Source: Faecalibacterium sp. I3-3-33
Lineage (GTDB): Bacteria > Bacillota > Clostridia > Oscillospirales > Ruminococcaceae
Reading direction: 5' to 3'
Assembly: GCF_023347295.1 (NCBI RefSeq)
Contig: NZ_CP094469.1
Coordinates: 2,930,778 to 2,994,777, forward strand
Length of the DNA stretch: 64,000 nucleotides
Shown: positions 28,979 to 36,781 of the stretch, one piece after another
Layout of the letters: each line of letters starts with the position of its first letter
Numbering within the stretch: position 1 is the stretch's first letter
The notes under the pieces: model-generated
Database searches by the model: none
What the model saw: the letters and a program-made list of their open reading frames with translations, nothing else
Told to the model about the DNA's origin: nothing
Program-made: the position numbers and the translations under genes

Positions 28979-29500
28979 TCAGGTCTTGGGGTAAGCGAGG
29001 TTCTTGACCTGAATTGCGATTGCAGCGTAACTGCCCTTTTCATTGGTTCTGACAACGACAGCTGCCTTTGCCCACTCGGTGTCGAACTTCACGCTATTGT
29101 TGCTGGCTTCGATCTTGCCAAGCTTCTCAGTGATCAAATTGACAAAGCCTGCCACGAGACCAGCAGTCTTATAGTCTGCCGACAGGGTAACAGTCACATA
29201 CTGCTTTGCAGGATCGATGCCCTTGACGTCAAAATCAACAGCGAGAGTACCAAATGCACTGGTATCTGCCTTGATTCGTGCATCCAGCAGTTCTGCAGTT
29301 TCTTTATAGAGCTGGCTGTCATTCTTGACCTTGCCGTCATTATCACGCAGAGCCGTAGCCTGAGTCTTTCGACCGAGCTGCTTCTGGATCGCTTCTTCCT
29401 TTTGTTTGTCCGTGAGAGTGCCGCCGCCACAGGCGGTGAGCATCACCATAGCCATCACACCTGCCAGCAGCAGGGCTACGAATTTTTTCAGGTTCTTCAT
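28979..29500 (-). CDS. Lipoprotein of unknown function (tandem copy 3, divergent)
   Basis: 173 residues, start ATG behind GGAGGG. Signal MKNLKKFVALLLAGVMAMVM with lipobox LTACGGG. The mature domain (TDKQKEEAIQKQLG ... NSVKFDTEWAKAAVVV) differs from copies 1 and 2 but has the same size and ends with a similar AAIAIQVKN strand. It may belong to a DUF5105-like family; I am not sure. It shares the terminator type of its neighbours. Confidence 0.78.
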   Translation of the reverse strand: MKNLKKFVALLLAGVMAMVMLTACGGGTLTDKQKEEAIQKQLGRKTQATALRDNDGKVKNDSQLYKETAELLDARIKADTSAFGTLAVDFDVKGIDPAKQYVTVTLSADYKTAGLVAGFVNLITEKLGKIEASNNSVKFDTEWAKAAVVVRTNEKGSYAAIAIQVKNLAYPKT

Positions 29501-29813
29501 AAGGGTATCCCTCCAATCAGCTTGTTTGTGGTTATGTTTCTTTTCTCCGAAAGGTCTTGCGCAACCATCGTTGCCTTTCTGCCCTGATTATATCCGACAA
29601 GCGATGGTTTTGTCAATCGGGAATATAGCTAAACTTCCTGAAGCGTTTTCGTCAAAAAGGATGAAAACAAGCGGGATTTGTTGCAGTTCTGATATATTCC
29701 GGAATAAAGACCGTCGACAATCCACGGAATCTTCTTTTCCCTGCCCCGGCGGCGCAGTTTTGCCGGGTGCGGAGGGCACTTAAATTTGGACATATGTTGT
29801 GTTGGCGGGCATT

Positions 29814-29863
29814 AACTCCCTCAGATGCGGCTTGCGCCGCGCCAGCTCCCTCTGGGAGGGAGC
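29814..29863. repeat. Family A repeat unit (single)
   Basis: CTCCCTCAGA, stem GCGGCttgcgCCGC, then CAGCTCCCTCTGGGAGGGAG. A lone copy of the family A unit. The rest of 29501-29949 shows no gene. Confidence 0.65.
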
Positions 29864-29888
29864 CCCATTATTTTGCCTTTTTACACAT

Positions 29889-29912
29889 TTTTACCACGTT
29901 TTAGTGGTAAAA
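29889..29912. promoter_or_regulatory. Palindrome before the C39-like gene (possible operator)
   Basis: Perfect 9-bp inverted repeat TTTTACCAC / GTGGTAAAA with a 6-nt loop, 38 bp before the start codon. The right arm contains a TAAAAT that could be a -10, so a repressor-site reading is plausible. Confidence 0.45.
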
Positions 29913-29949
29913 TCATGTCCGAATTGAAGTGATAACGGAGGAAACACCC

Positions 29950-30621
29950 ATGCAACACTGTCCCGCCCGCGCGGCACAGCGGCTGGCGGCGGCAGTTCTG
30001 GCGCTGGTTTTGCTGCTGTGCGCCTTTTTGCCCCGTGCCCACGCCGCTGCGCTGAAAGAGAAAAACGGCATCCGGCTGCTCAGCTTCGACACCAGCCACA
30101 TCCTTTCCATCGGCAACCAGACCTCCGGCAAGTGCAGCCTGTACGCGCTGCGCTACGCCCGCACCATTCTGGACGGCAAGGTGTGCTCCGGCAGCGGGAT
30201 GTGGTCGAACGGGGCGGTGTGGTCCGCAGCGGGCTACACCGGGTACTCCGGCACCCGCGCCGAATGCCTGAAAAAACTGTACAGCGAGCTTTCCGCCGGG
30301 CGTCCGGTGATCGTGCACCTGAAAAATACCACGGTGAGCGGGGTCAAAAGGCACACGAACCGCACCTCTACTTATGAATACCACCTGACCGACTCCGGCT
30401 GGAGCGAGGTGAACTACCCCCACATTGCCACCAGCAGCACCTACGGGCACTGGGTCTGCGTGGCGGGCATCTCCCCCACCGCCGACCCGGAAAACCTGAC
30501 CGAGAGCGACTTCTACGCCCTCGACCCCGCCCGGGTAACGGCAAACGGACGGCTTGCCGTCACCCGCCTGCTGGACAATACCCTGTGGGTGGAAAACTCC
30601 CCCCTGAAGGTGCTGGGGTAA
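29950..30621 (+). CDS. Secreted C39-like cysteine peptidase-fold protein
   Basis: 223 residues. Start ATG at 29950 with GGAGG 9 nt upstream. Residues 1-33 are a signal peptide ending AHA. The mature part has the C39_2/papain-like layout: Cys62 in SGKCSLYALRYA, a His in YGHWVCVAGI (about 167) and an Asp in ALDPA (about 192). The sequence KLYSELSAGRPVIVHL is typical of this family. It may cleave peptides or amide bonds in the cell envelope, or be a substrate-binding relative. A single gene with its own terminator. Confidence 0.75.
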   Translation: MQHCPARAAQRLAAAVLALVLLLCAFLPRAHAAALKEKNGIRLLSFDTSHILSIGNQTSGKCSLYALRYARTILDGKVCSGSGMWSNGAVWSAAGYTGYSGTRAECLKKLYSELSAGRPVIVHLKNTTVSGVKRHTNRTSTYEYHLTDSGWSEVNYPHIATSSTYGHWVCVAGISPTADPENLTESDFYALDPARVTANGRLAVTRLLDNTLWVENSPLKVLG

Positions 30622-30640
30622 AAATATAATATGATAAAAC

Positions 30641-30681
30641 AGAGCGCCTGACACCGCAGTGTCAGGCGCTCTGTTTCTATT
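30641..30681 (+). terminator. Terminator after the C39-like gene
   Basis: CAGAGCGCCTGACAC / GTGTCAGGCGCTCTG followed by TTTCT. Usable on both strands. Confidence 0.88.
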
Positions 30682-30689
30682 CCGTTCCT

Positions 30690-31016
30690 TTAATATCCCT
30701 TCACCGAGAAGCCGCGCTCCCACGGGTCGGGCGGGATATTTTTGCTGCGGATGCCGGTGATCTGGATATAATCGCTTTTCTGGATCATGGCGAACAGAGA
30801 CATAAACTTGTCCGGGTCGCCCTGCACTTCCAGCGTCACGCTGCCGTCGTCCTCGTTCTGCACCCAGCCGGTCAGGTCAAGGGTCTGCGCGGCGTACCGC
30901 GCCCGGTAGCGGAAGCCCACCCCCTGCACCTGCCCGGTGATGATGTAGCGCCGCCGCTCCGTGCCCTCCGGCAGTGCGGGCGGGGTGCGGTCCTTTTTGG
31001 AAAGAAAATCAAACAC
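30690..31016 (-). CDS. acyP: Acylphosphatase with N-terminal extension
   Basis: 108 residues if the GTG at 31016 is used; AGGGGG lies just upstream. The acylphosphatase core starts at about residue 22: YIITGQVQGVGFRYRARYAA, with the catalytic Arg in GFRYR, and GWVQNEDDGSVTLEVQG carrying the conserved Asn. It hydrolyses acyl phosphates such as carbamoyl phosphate. The core lacks about ten residues near the C-terminal end compared with classical enzymes. The ribosome site sits inside the first hairpin of array D2, so translation may depend on that structure. Confidence 0.83.
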   Translation of the reverse strand: MFDFLSKKDRTPPALPEGTERRRYIITGQVQGVGFRYRARYAAQTLDLTGWVQNEDDGSVTLEVQGDPDKFMSLFAMIQKSDYIQITGIRSKNIPPDPWERGFSVKGY

Positions 31017-31023
31017 AGCGGTG

Positions 31024-31215
31024 TCCCCCTTCGGGGGAATGATGTACTGTGCTGCGCGCAGTATGATGTGCTTCGCAATGATGTTCCGGCTGCGCCGGAA
31101 ATGATGCAGCCGCCTGCGGCGGCAATTGTGCCGCAAGGCACACATCATTTGCCCGCAGGGCAACATCATTTCCCGCAGGGAACATCATGCCGTGCCGCAG
31201 GCACGGTGCATCATT
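31024..31215. repeat. Mini-hairpin array D2 (nine units)
   Basis: Nine short palindromes of unrelated arm sequence: TCCCCC, ACTGTGC, TGC, TTCCGGC, GCCGCC, GTGCC, TTGCCC, TTCCC and CCGTGCC, each followed by a 3-4-nt GCA/TGC-type loop and its complement. The spacer is AATGATGT in the left half and ACATCATT in the right half, so the array inverts at about 31125. It fills the gap between the acylphosphatase start and the ppaC stop. Confidence 0.85.
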
Positions 31216-31219
31216 CCCT

Positions 31220-32875
31220 TTACAGTTCCTGATAAGCGGTCATCAGGGCGGGGATGAACTGCTTTTTGCGGCTCACCACGCCCGGCAGCGTCCAGCTGCC
31301 ATCAGTGCCGGGCTGGATCTCGAAGCCATCCGTCAGCACCCCGGCGGCGTAGCGTCCATCGCAGATGACCACGCTCTCTTCCTTGGGCACATCGGTCAGC
31401 AGCATGTAGATGTCCTCCACGTTCTGCTTGTTGCGTGCCTCTTCCAGATACGGCTTCAGCAGCGCCTCGGCGGCGGTCAGGTTCTTGCGGGTCATGTAGC
31501 TGCCCTGCGCCACGCCAAAGCGGATATCGCCGCACATGAACACCTTGAAGTCCTGCAAGAACACTTCCTCGGCGGTCTTGCCGTCCAGCTTTTCGCCGGC
31601 TTCGAACATTTCGTTGGCAAACTCGTTGATGTCCACCCCGGCGATCTTTGCCAGACGGTTGGCGGCGTTCACGTCGATGGGGGTGCAGGTGGGGCTGCGG
31701 AACACCAGCGTATCCGACAGGATGGCAGCCAGCAGCAGACCGGCGGTCTTTTGCGGGATGGTCACGCCGTTTTCATCGTACATCTGGGTGACGATGGTGG
31801 CGGTGCAGCCCACCGGCTGGTTACGGAAGTACACCGGGCCGCTGGTCTCCAGACTGCCGATGCGGTGGTGGTCGATGATCTCCAGGATCTCGGCCTGATC
31901 AAAGCCCTCCACCGCCTGTGTGGCCTCGTTGTGGTCCACCAGAATGATGCGGCGCTTGCGCAGGTTGATGATGTTGCGGCGGCTGATCATACCGCAATAC
32001 TTGCCGTCTGCGTCCAGAATGGGGAAATACCGGTGGCGCACCTTTGCCATCACGCGGGTGACGTCTGCCACCGGGGTGACGAGGGTGAATTTCATGATAT
32101 CGTCCCGGGTCATGTAATAGGAAATGGGCGCACACTGGCTGATGAGCTTTGCCGCCGCATAGGTATCGCAGGGGGCACTCATGATGGCTACGCCGGTCTC
32201 GGCGGCGATATGCTGGATGGTGCGGCCCACCTTTGCGCCGTTGCAGATGATGATAAGAGAAGCTTCCTTCTCGATGGCGCAGAGCTGGCTCTCGTAGCGG
32301 TTGGTCAGGATGACGATATCGCCCTTTTCCATGTTGCTTTCCAGCATTTCCGGGGTGGCGGTGCCAATGCGGATGTGACCGGTGGTGCACACTGCGTCCT
32401 CGCTGCCCACTACCATGGTAGCGCCCAGCGTTTCCAGAATATTGCGGTAGCTGGTGCGGCTCTTGGCAAGGATGCCGGTGTCGAACAGGTCCATGTTGGC
32501 GGTGGCGATATCCTTCACCGTGATGACGCCCTGCAATTCGTCATCCTCGCTGGTCACGGGGAGGGTGTCGATCTTCTGGTCGCGCATGATCTCCCACGCC
32601 TTGCGCAGGCTGGTGGAGCCGGAGATGCCGGGGATCTGGCGGTAATCCACGTCCCGGATCTTAGGGTTGACGTCGGTGCACATCCGGGGCGGCGTGACCC
32701 CGAACTTTTTCAGCACAAATTCAGTTTCCTGATTCATTTTGCCCGCACGCCGGGCTTCGCAGACCAGATCGCTGGTCTTGTTTTTCAGCTCTGCATAGGC
32801 AATGGCAGAGCAAATGGAGTCGGTGTCCGGGTTGCGATGCCCGATGACCACGACCTTATGCGCAGTTTGCTGCAT
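31220..32875 (-). CDS. ppaC: CBS-domain family II inorganic pyrophosphatase
   Basis: 551 residues. The DHH catalytic domain is split: the first part holds VVVIGHRNPDTDSICSAIAY, the second EIIDHHRIGSLETSG, with a DHHA2 domain at the end (KIDVN.. to ..RKKQFIPAL). Inserted between about 70 and 300 are two CBS domains and a DRTGG domain, which bind adenine nucleotides and Ap4A. The enzyme cleaves pyrophosphate with Mn2+ and is regulated by energy charge. Start ATG giving MQQTAHKVVV. Single gene, divergent from the MATE gene at 33115. Confidence 0.93.
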   Translation of the reverse strand: MQQTAHKVVVIGHRNPDTDSICSAIAYAELKNKTSDLVCEARRAGKMNQETEFVLKKFGVTPPRMCTDVNPKIRDVDYRQIPGISGSTSLRKAWEIMRDQKIDTLPVTSEDDELQGVITVKDIATANMDLFDTGILAKSRTSYRNILETLGATMVVGSEDAVCTTGHIRIGTATPEMLESNMEKGDIVILTNRYESQLCAIEKEASLIIICNGAKVGRTIQHIAAETGVAIMSAPCDTYAAAKLISQCAPISYYMTRDDIMKFTLVTPVADVTRVMAKVRHRYFPILDADGKYCGMISRRNIINLRKRRIILVDHNEATQAVEGFDQAEILEIIDHHRIGSLETSGPVYFRNQPVGCTATIVTQMYDENGVTIPQKTAGLLLAAILSDTLVFRSPTCTPIDVNAANRLAKIAGVDINEFANEMFEAGEKLDGKTAEEVFLQDFKVFMCGDIRFGVAQGSYMTRKNLTAAEALLKPYLEEARNKQNVEDIYMLLTDVPKEESVVICDGRYAAGVLTDGFEIQPGTDGSWTLPGVVSRKKQFIPALMTAYQEL

Positions 32876-33043
32876 ACTTTACCCCCTTATGGGTCTTTAC
32901 CTTCTTATCATATACCAAAGCAGCGCCCCTCTCCTGCACAGCGGGGCGGGCTGCAACCTTATTTTAACACAACTGTGCCCATGGGTAAAGGGCACGCAGC
33001 GCGGCAGACTGTTGCTTTTTGGCCCTTTCTTGTATACAACCTC

Positions 33044-33072
33044 TTGCATTTCGACAGCTTCCGCTGTATGAT
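33044..33072 (+). promoter_or_regulatory. Promoter of the MATE gene at 33115
   Basis: TTGCAT, 17-bp spacer, TATGAT, 42 bp before the start codon. Confidence 0.65.
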
Positions 33073-33114
33073 AGAAGCATTCGAGCTTTTTTGTCATTTG
33101 CAACGGAGGACAGC

Positions 33115-34473
33115 ATGAAATCGTCCAAATTCACATCCACTCCCCTGTTTCCACGGCAGGCGCTGGTGGCGCTGCTGCTGCCGCTGATCGCAGAGCAGGC
33201 GCTCAGCGTGACCATTGGTCTGGCGGATACCCTGATGGTATCCTCGGTGGGCGAAGCCGCCGTGTCCGGCGTAAGCCTTGTGGACAGCTTCAACACCCTG
33301 ATGATCCAGATCATGAGCGCACTGGCTACCGGCGGCGCGGTGGTCACCAGCCAGTACATCGGCCATCAGGAGCCAAAAAACGCCAAGGCTGCGGCGGCGC
33401 AGATTTTATTCGTGCTGTCCAGTTTCAGTGTGCTGGTGGCGGCGGTGGTCATCGGCGGGCGGCACGCCATTCTGCGGGGCATCTTCGGCTCCATTGATGC
33501 GGACGTGATGCGCTACGCCGAGACCTACTTTCTGCTTTCGGCGCTGAGCTATCCCTTCATCGGCCTGTACAACGCTGGTGCGGCGCTGTTCCGGGCGCAG
33601 GGCAACAGCAAGATCAGTATGCTGTCCAGCTTGGTGATGAACGTGGTGAACATCGGCGGCAATGCGGTGCTGATCTACGGCTTCGGCATGGGGGTCATGG
33701 GTGCGGCGCTGGCCAGCCTTGTGTCCCGCGCCATTGCCTGCGCGGTGGTGCTGTATCTGCTGCAAAAGCCGGGCTGCGCCTTGCGGGTGGACAGCCTGCG
33801 GGCGATGGCTCCGAACGGCGGGCTGATCCGGCGCATCCTGCGGGTGGGCATCCCCGCCGGCATCGAGAACGGCATGTTCCAGATCGGCAAGCTGTCGGTC
33901 TCCAGCCTGACCTCCACCCTTGGCACGGCAGCCATTGCCGCCAATGCCGTTGCCAATACCACCACCACTTTCCTGAACATCCCCGCCAACGCCGTGGGCA
34001 TGGCTGCCCTGACCGTGGTGGGCCAGTGTCTGGGCGCGGGCGAAAAGGAACAGGCGGTGTACTACTCCCGCCGCCTGATGCTGACCGCCTACTGCGGCGC
34101 GTGGGTGATGAACCTGTCGGCCTTCTTCTTCGCCAACCGGTTCGCGGTGTCCCTGTTCAACCTCTCGCCGGAGGCACAGGCCATGGCGCTGGACATCATG
34201 GTGTGGTTCAACATCGTTTCCCTGTTCGTGTGGCCGTCCAGCTTTACCCTGCCCAACATCCTGCGCGCCGCCGGTGACGCCCGGTTTACCATGACCGTGA
34301 GCATCGTGTCCATGTGGGCGTTCCGGGTAGGCTTCTGCTATCTGGTCGTGCTGTGCTTCGGCGGCGGGCTGCTGAGCATCTGGATGGGGATGTATCTGGA
34401 CTGGGTGTTCCGCTCGCTGTGCTTCTATCTGCGCTTCCGCCGGGGCAGCTGGCTGGAGCAGAGTGTGATCTGA
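33115..34473 (+). CDS. MATE-family efflux transporter
   Basis: 452 residues. Start ATG giving MKSSKFTSTPLFPRQALVAL, with GGAGGA 4 nt upstream. Twelve hydrophobic segments; FMN/DinF-like features include PLIAEQALSVTIGLADTLMV and GTAAIAANAVANTTTTFLNI. It should act as a Na+- or H+-coupled drug exporter. Third MATE gene in the window and not closely similar to the other two. It is a single gene bounded by a terminator. Confidence 0.92.
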   Translation: MKSSKFTSTPLFPRQALVALLLPLIAEQALSVTIGLADTLMVSSVGEAAVSGVSLVDSFNTLMIQIMSALATGGAVVTSQYIGHQEPKNAKAAAAQILFVLSSFSVLVAAVVIGGRHAILRGIFGSIDADVMRYAETYFLLSALSYPFIGLYNAGAALFRAQGNSKISMLSSLVMNVVNIGGNAVLIYGFGMGVMGAALASLVSRAIACAVVLYLLQKPGCALRVDSLRAMAPNGGLIRRILRVGIPAGIENGMFQIGKLSVSSLTSTLGTAAIAANAVANTTTTFLNIPANAVGMAALTVVGQCLGAGEKEQAVYYSRRLMLTAYCGAWVMNLSAFFFANRFAVSLFNLSPEAQAMALDIMVWFNIVSLFVWPSSFTLPNILRAAGDARFTMTVSIVSMWAFRVGFCYLVVLCFGGGLLSIWMGMYLDWVFRSLCFYLRFRRGSWLEQSVI

Positions 34474-34482
34474 ATTTTTGGT

Positions 34483-34536
34483 ATCCACCCCTTTTCCGGT
34501 CTGTAAAGACCGGTGAAGGGGTGGATTTTTCTTTTT
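34483..34536 (+). terminator. Terminator after the MATE gene
   Basis: ATCCACCCCTT...AAGGGGTGGAT outer stem with CCGGTCTgtaaAGACCGG inside, then TTTTTCTTTTTT. Confidence 0.88.
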
Positions 34537-34647
34537 TTGCAGGAAAACGCCGCTTTGATTCGTATTATCAACAGAAGAGCGATGGTATTTTTTACAGGTT
34601 TCACAAATTATTTTTTCAGCGCTTGACAAAGTTTTCACCTTTCGTTC

Positions 34648-34676
34648 TTGCAATCTTCATCGTTCGGGCGTATAAT
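34648..34676 (+). promoter_or_regulatory. Promoter of the PAP2 gene
   Basis: TTGCAA, 17-bp spacer, TATAAT, 47 bp before the start codon. An additional TTGACA at 34623 has no matching -10. Confidence 0.65.
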
Positions 34677-34723
34677 TTCTCAATGCTATCGAGTTCTGCT
34701 CTTCTGCAAAAGGAGGCTATTCT

Positions 34724-35380
34724 ATGAAACGCAGCTGGCTTGCGCGCCACCCCATCGGGTTCATGGCGCTGTATACTATATTTTATCTTTCTGTTTTTCA
34801 CTATCTGGAGGCAAACGTCCCCCTGCGCAGCATTCTGGTGCACTGTCGGTTGGACGATCTGATCCCCTTCTGCAAATATGCGGTGATCCCCTACTTTGCA
34901 TGGTTTGCGTGGATCCCCTTCACCCTGTTCTATCTGCTGTGGAAAGCCCCGCGTGAGGACTTCTGGCGGCTGTGTCTGCCGCTGTTCTCCGGCATGACCA
35001 TTGCACTGGCCTGCTACGCGGTGCTGCCCACCGCACTGGACCTGCGCCCCTACTGGGTGCCGGGCAGCGACATCTTTGCCCGGGTGGTGCGCTTTTTGTA
35101 CCGCACCGACACCGCCACCAACGTCTGCCCGTCCATCCATGTGTTCAACTCGGTAACGCTGCTGCTGGCGTACTACCGCAGCCGCATTTTTGAGGCGCCC
35201 CGCCGCCGCTGGATGCGTCCCGCAGCTGCTGTGCTGTGCGTTTCCATCGTCTGCTCCACCGTGCTGCTCAAGCAGCACAGCTGCATTGACGTGGCCTTGG
35301 GTGCACTGCTGGCACTGGCTCTGGACAGCGCCTTTACCGCCCTCGAGCGCAGCCAGCTGCCGCAGGTGCGGAGAGCATAA
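34724..35380 (+). CDS. PAP2-family membrane phosphatase
   Basis: 218 residues with about six hydrophobic segments. Start ATG behind AAAGGAGG. The PAP2 motifs are partly visible: CPSIHVFNSVT (motif 2, His) near 137-147 and KQHSCIDVALG (motif 3, His and Asp) near 186. Motif 1 (KxxxxxxRP) is not clear; RPYWVPG near 109 is the nearest segment. The family dephosphorylates lipid phosphates such as undecaprenyl diphosphate or phosphatidate. The region downstream is filled by a 286-bp repeat element. Confidence 0.85.
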   Translation: MKRSWLARHPIGFMALYTIFYLSVFHYLEANVPLRSILVHCRLDDLIPFCKYAVIPYFAWFAWIPFTLFYLLWKAPREDFWRLCLPLFSGMTIALACYAVLPTALDLRPYWVPGSDIFARVVRFLYRTDTATNVCPSIHVFNSVTLLLAYYRSRIFEAPRRRWMRPAAAVLCVSIVCSTVLLKQHSCIDVALGALLALALDSAFTALERSQLPQVRRA

Positions 35381-35402
35381 AATTCTTTTTTCGGCAGCGC
35401 GG

Positions 35403-35688
35403 GACGATTTGAAATGCCCTCCGCGCTGCTCTGGGCATAATTCAAGGAAAAATTATTTTTATTTTGGCTTCCAAAAAGTCTGCGGACTTTTTGGAAGCCT
35501 TTTTTCACGCGAAAGCCCCTCTTGGGAAAGTTTTCTGGTCCAGTTGGAAAACTGGCGTTTTTCTTTACGACCCCAACTGTGAAAAAGTGGCTCAGAAACG
35601 CCCGCAGGCGTTTCTGAGCCACAAATTATAATAATAATTTTTCCGCTGAACATGGCCAAAGCGCACGCGGCGGCCATTCAAAATCGTC
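35403..35688. mobile_element. Family B element with inverted ends and two variable palindromes
   Basis: The ends GACGATTT...GGAAAAATTATT are inverted copies (35403-35465 and 35623-35688). Inside lie palindromes GGCTTCCAAAAAGTC-TGCG (35466-35499) and GTGGCTCAGAAACGCC-CGCA (35587-35622), each with exact reverse-complement arms. The right end overlaps the gluQ stop codon. No transposase, so a non-autonomous element. Confidence 0.75.
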
Positions 35689-36658
35689 AGAACAGCCCCT
35701 CGGGCAGGCAGATATCCTGCTTGGGGACTTTTGTCCACGCAAAGTCCGGCACAAGGCTTTCCGGGGTGCGGGGGGCGGGTTCCGGCTGCAATCCGTAGGC
35801 ATACGCCAGCTTGCCGATGATCTCCGGCGCGGTGTATTTTGCCCGCAGGTTTTCAAGGCTCTGGTCGCCGTCCCGCTTGGACAGCCGCCGTCCGTCCGCT
35901 GCCAGCAGCAGCGGGCAGTGGGCAAAGCGGGGCGGCTGCAAGCCCAGCAGACGGTACAGGTACAGCTGCCGCGCCGTGGAGGACAGCAGGTCTGCCCCGC
36001 GCACCACCTCGGTGATGCCCATGCGGGCATCATCCACCACCACCGCCAGCTGATAGGCAAACACCCCGTCTGCCCGGCGCAGGTAGAAGTCGCCGCAGTC
36101 CCGCAGCAGGTTCTCCGTGTGGGTGCCCATGCAGCCGTCCGTAAAGGTGATCTCCTCGTCCGGCACCATCAGACGGTAGGCAGGGGCTTTCTTTTTGCGC
36201 TTTTCCGCAATTTCCTCCGGCGTCAGCCCCCGGCAGGTGCCCGGGTAGATGACGTTGCCATCCGAGGTGTGGGGTGCGCTGGCGGCGTGCAGCTGGGAGC
36301 GGGAGCAGAAGCAGGGGTACACCAGCCCCCTCTGTTCCAGCTTGCGGTAGCTTTGGGTATAGATGTCCCCGCACTCGCTCTGGTAATAGGGCGCGTGTGC
36401 ACCGCCGGTGCTGCCGCCCTCGTCCCATGTAAGCCCCAACCACGCAAGGTCCTGCTCCAGTAAGTCGGCGTAGACGCGGGGACAGCGCTCGGCGTCCAGA
36501 TCCTCGATGCGCAGCACGATGCGCCCGCCCTGACTTTTTGCGCTGAGCCATGCCAGCAGGCTGCACGCCAGATTGCCCAGATGCAGCCGTCCGCTGGGGC
36601 TGGGCGCAAAGCGCCCGGTGACCGGGCGGTTTTGGGATACAGGGACTTGGTTTTGCAT
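35687..36658 (-). CDS. gluQ: Glutamyl-Q tRNA(Asp) synthetase
   Basis: 323 residues. Start at the ATG giving MQNQVPVSQNRPVTGRFAPS, 8 nt after AAAGGAAG. Class I synthetase signature FAPSPSGRLHLGNL (HIGH-like HLGN) and KMSKS-like RRLSKRDGDQSL near 245; Cys pair CFCSRS and CRG form the Zn site seen in this family. It lacks the anticodon-binding domain of GltX, as expected for GluQRS, which glutamylates queuosine at position 34 of tRNA-Asp. The stop codon lies inside the end of the family B element. Confidence 0.93.
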   Translation of the reverse strand: MQNQVPVSQNRPVTGRFAPSPSGRLHLGNLACSLLAWLSAKSQGGRIVLRIEDLDAERCPRVYADLLEQDLAWLGLTWDEGGSTGGAHAPYYQSECGDIYTQSYRKLEQRGLVYPCFCSRSQLHAASAPHTSDGNVIYPGTCRGLTPEEIAEKRKKKAPAYRLMVPDEEITFTDGCMGTHTENLLRDCGDFYLRRADGVFAYQLAVVVDDARMGITEVVRGADLLSSTARQLYLYRLLGLQPPRFAHCPLLLAADGRRLSKRDGDQSLENLRAKYTAPEIIGKLAYAYGLQPEPAPRTPESLVPDFAWTKVPKQDICLPEGLF

Positions 36659-36732
36659 GGGTGTGCTTCCTTTCGCTTTTACTGGTTTTTTCTCATTATA
36701 AGCCCTTGCTGTGCAAAGGTCAATGCGCACAA

Positions 36733-36771
36733 AAAAGCCGCCGCAGGCGGCAATGCCTGCGGCGGCTGTAA
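36733..36771 (-). terminator. Terminator of the alpha-glucoside operon
   Basis: Minus-strand GCCGCCGCAGGC / GCCTGCGGCGGC followed by TTTTTTGTG. Confidence 0.88.
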
Positions 36772-36781
36772 GGTCGGCTGC

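Noticed and set aside
31024..31215. CRISPR array
   Set aside because: The constant parts are only 7-8 nt, the variable parts are palindromes, and no cas genes are present.
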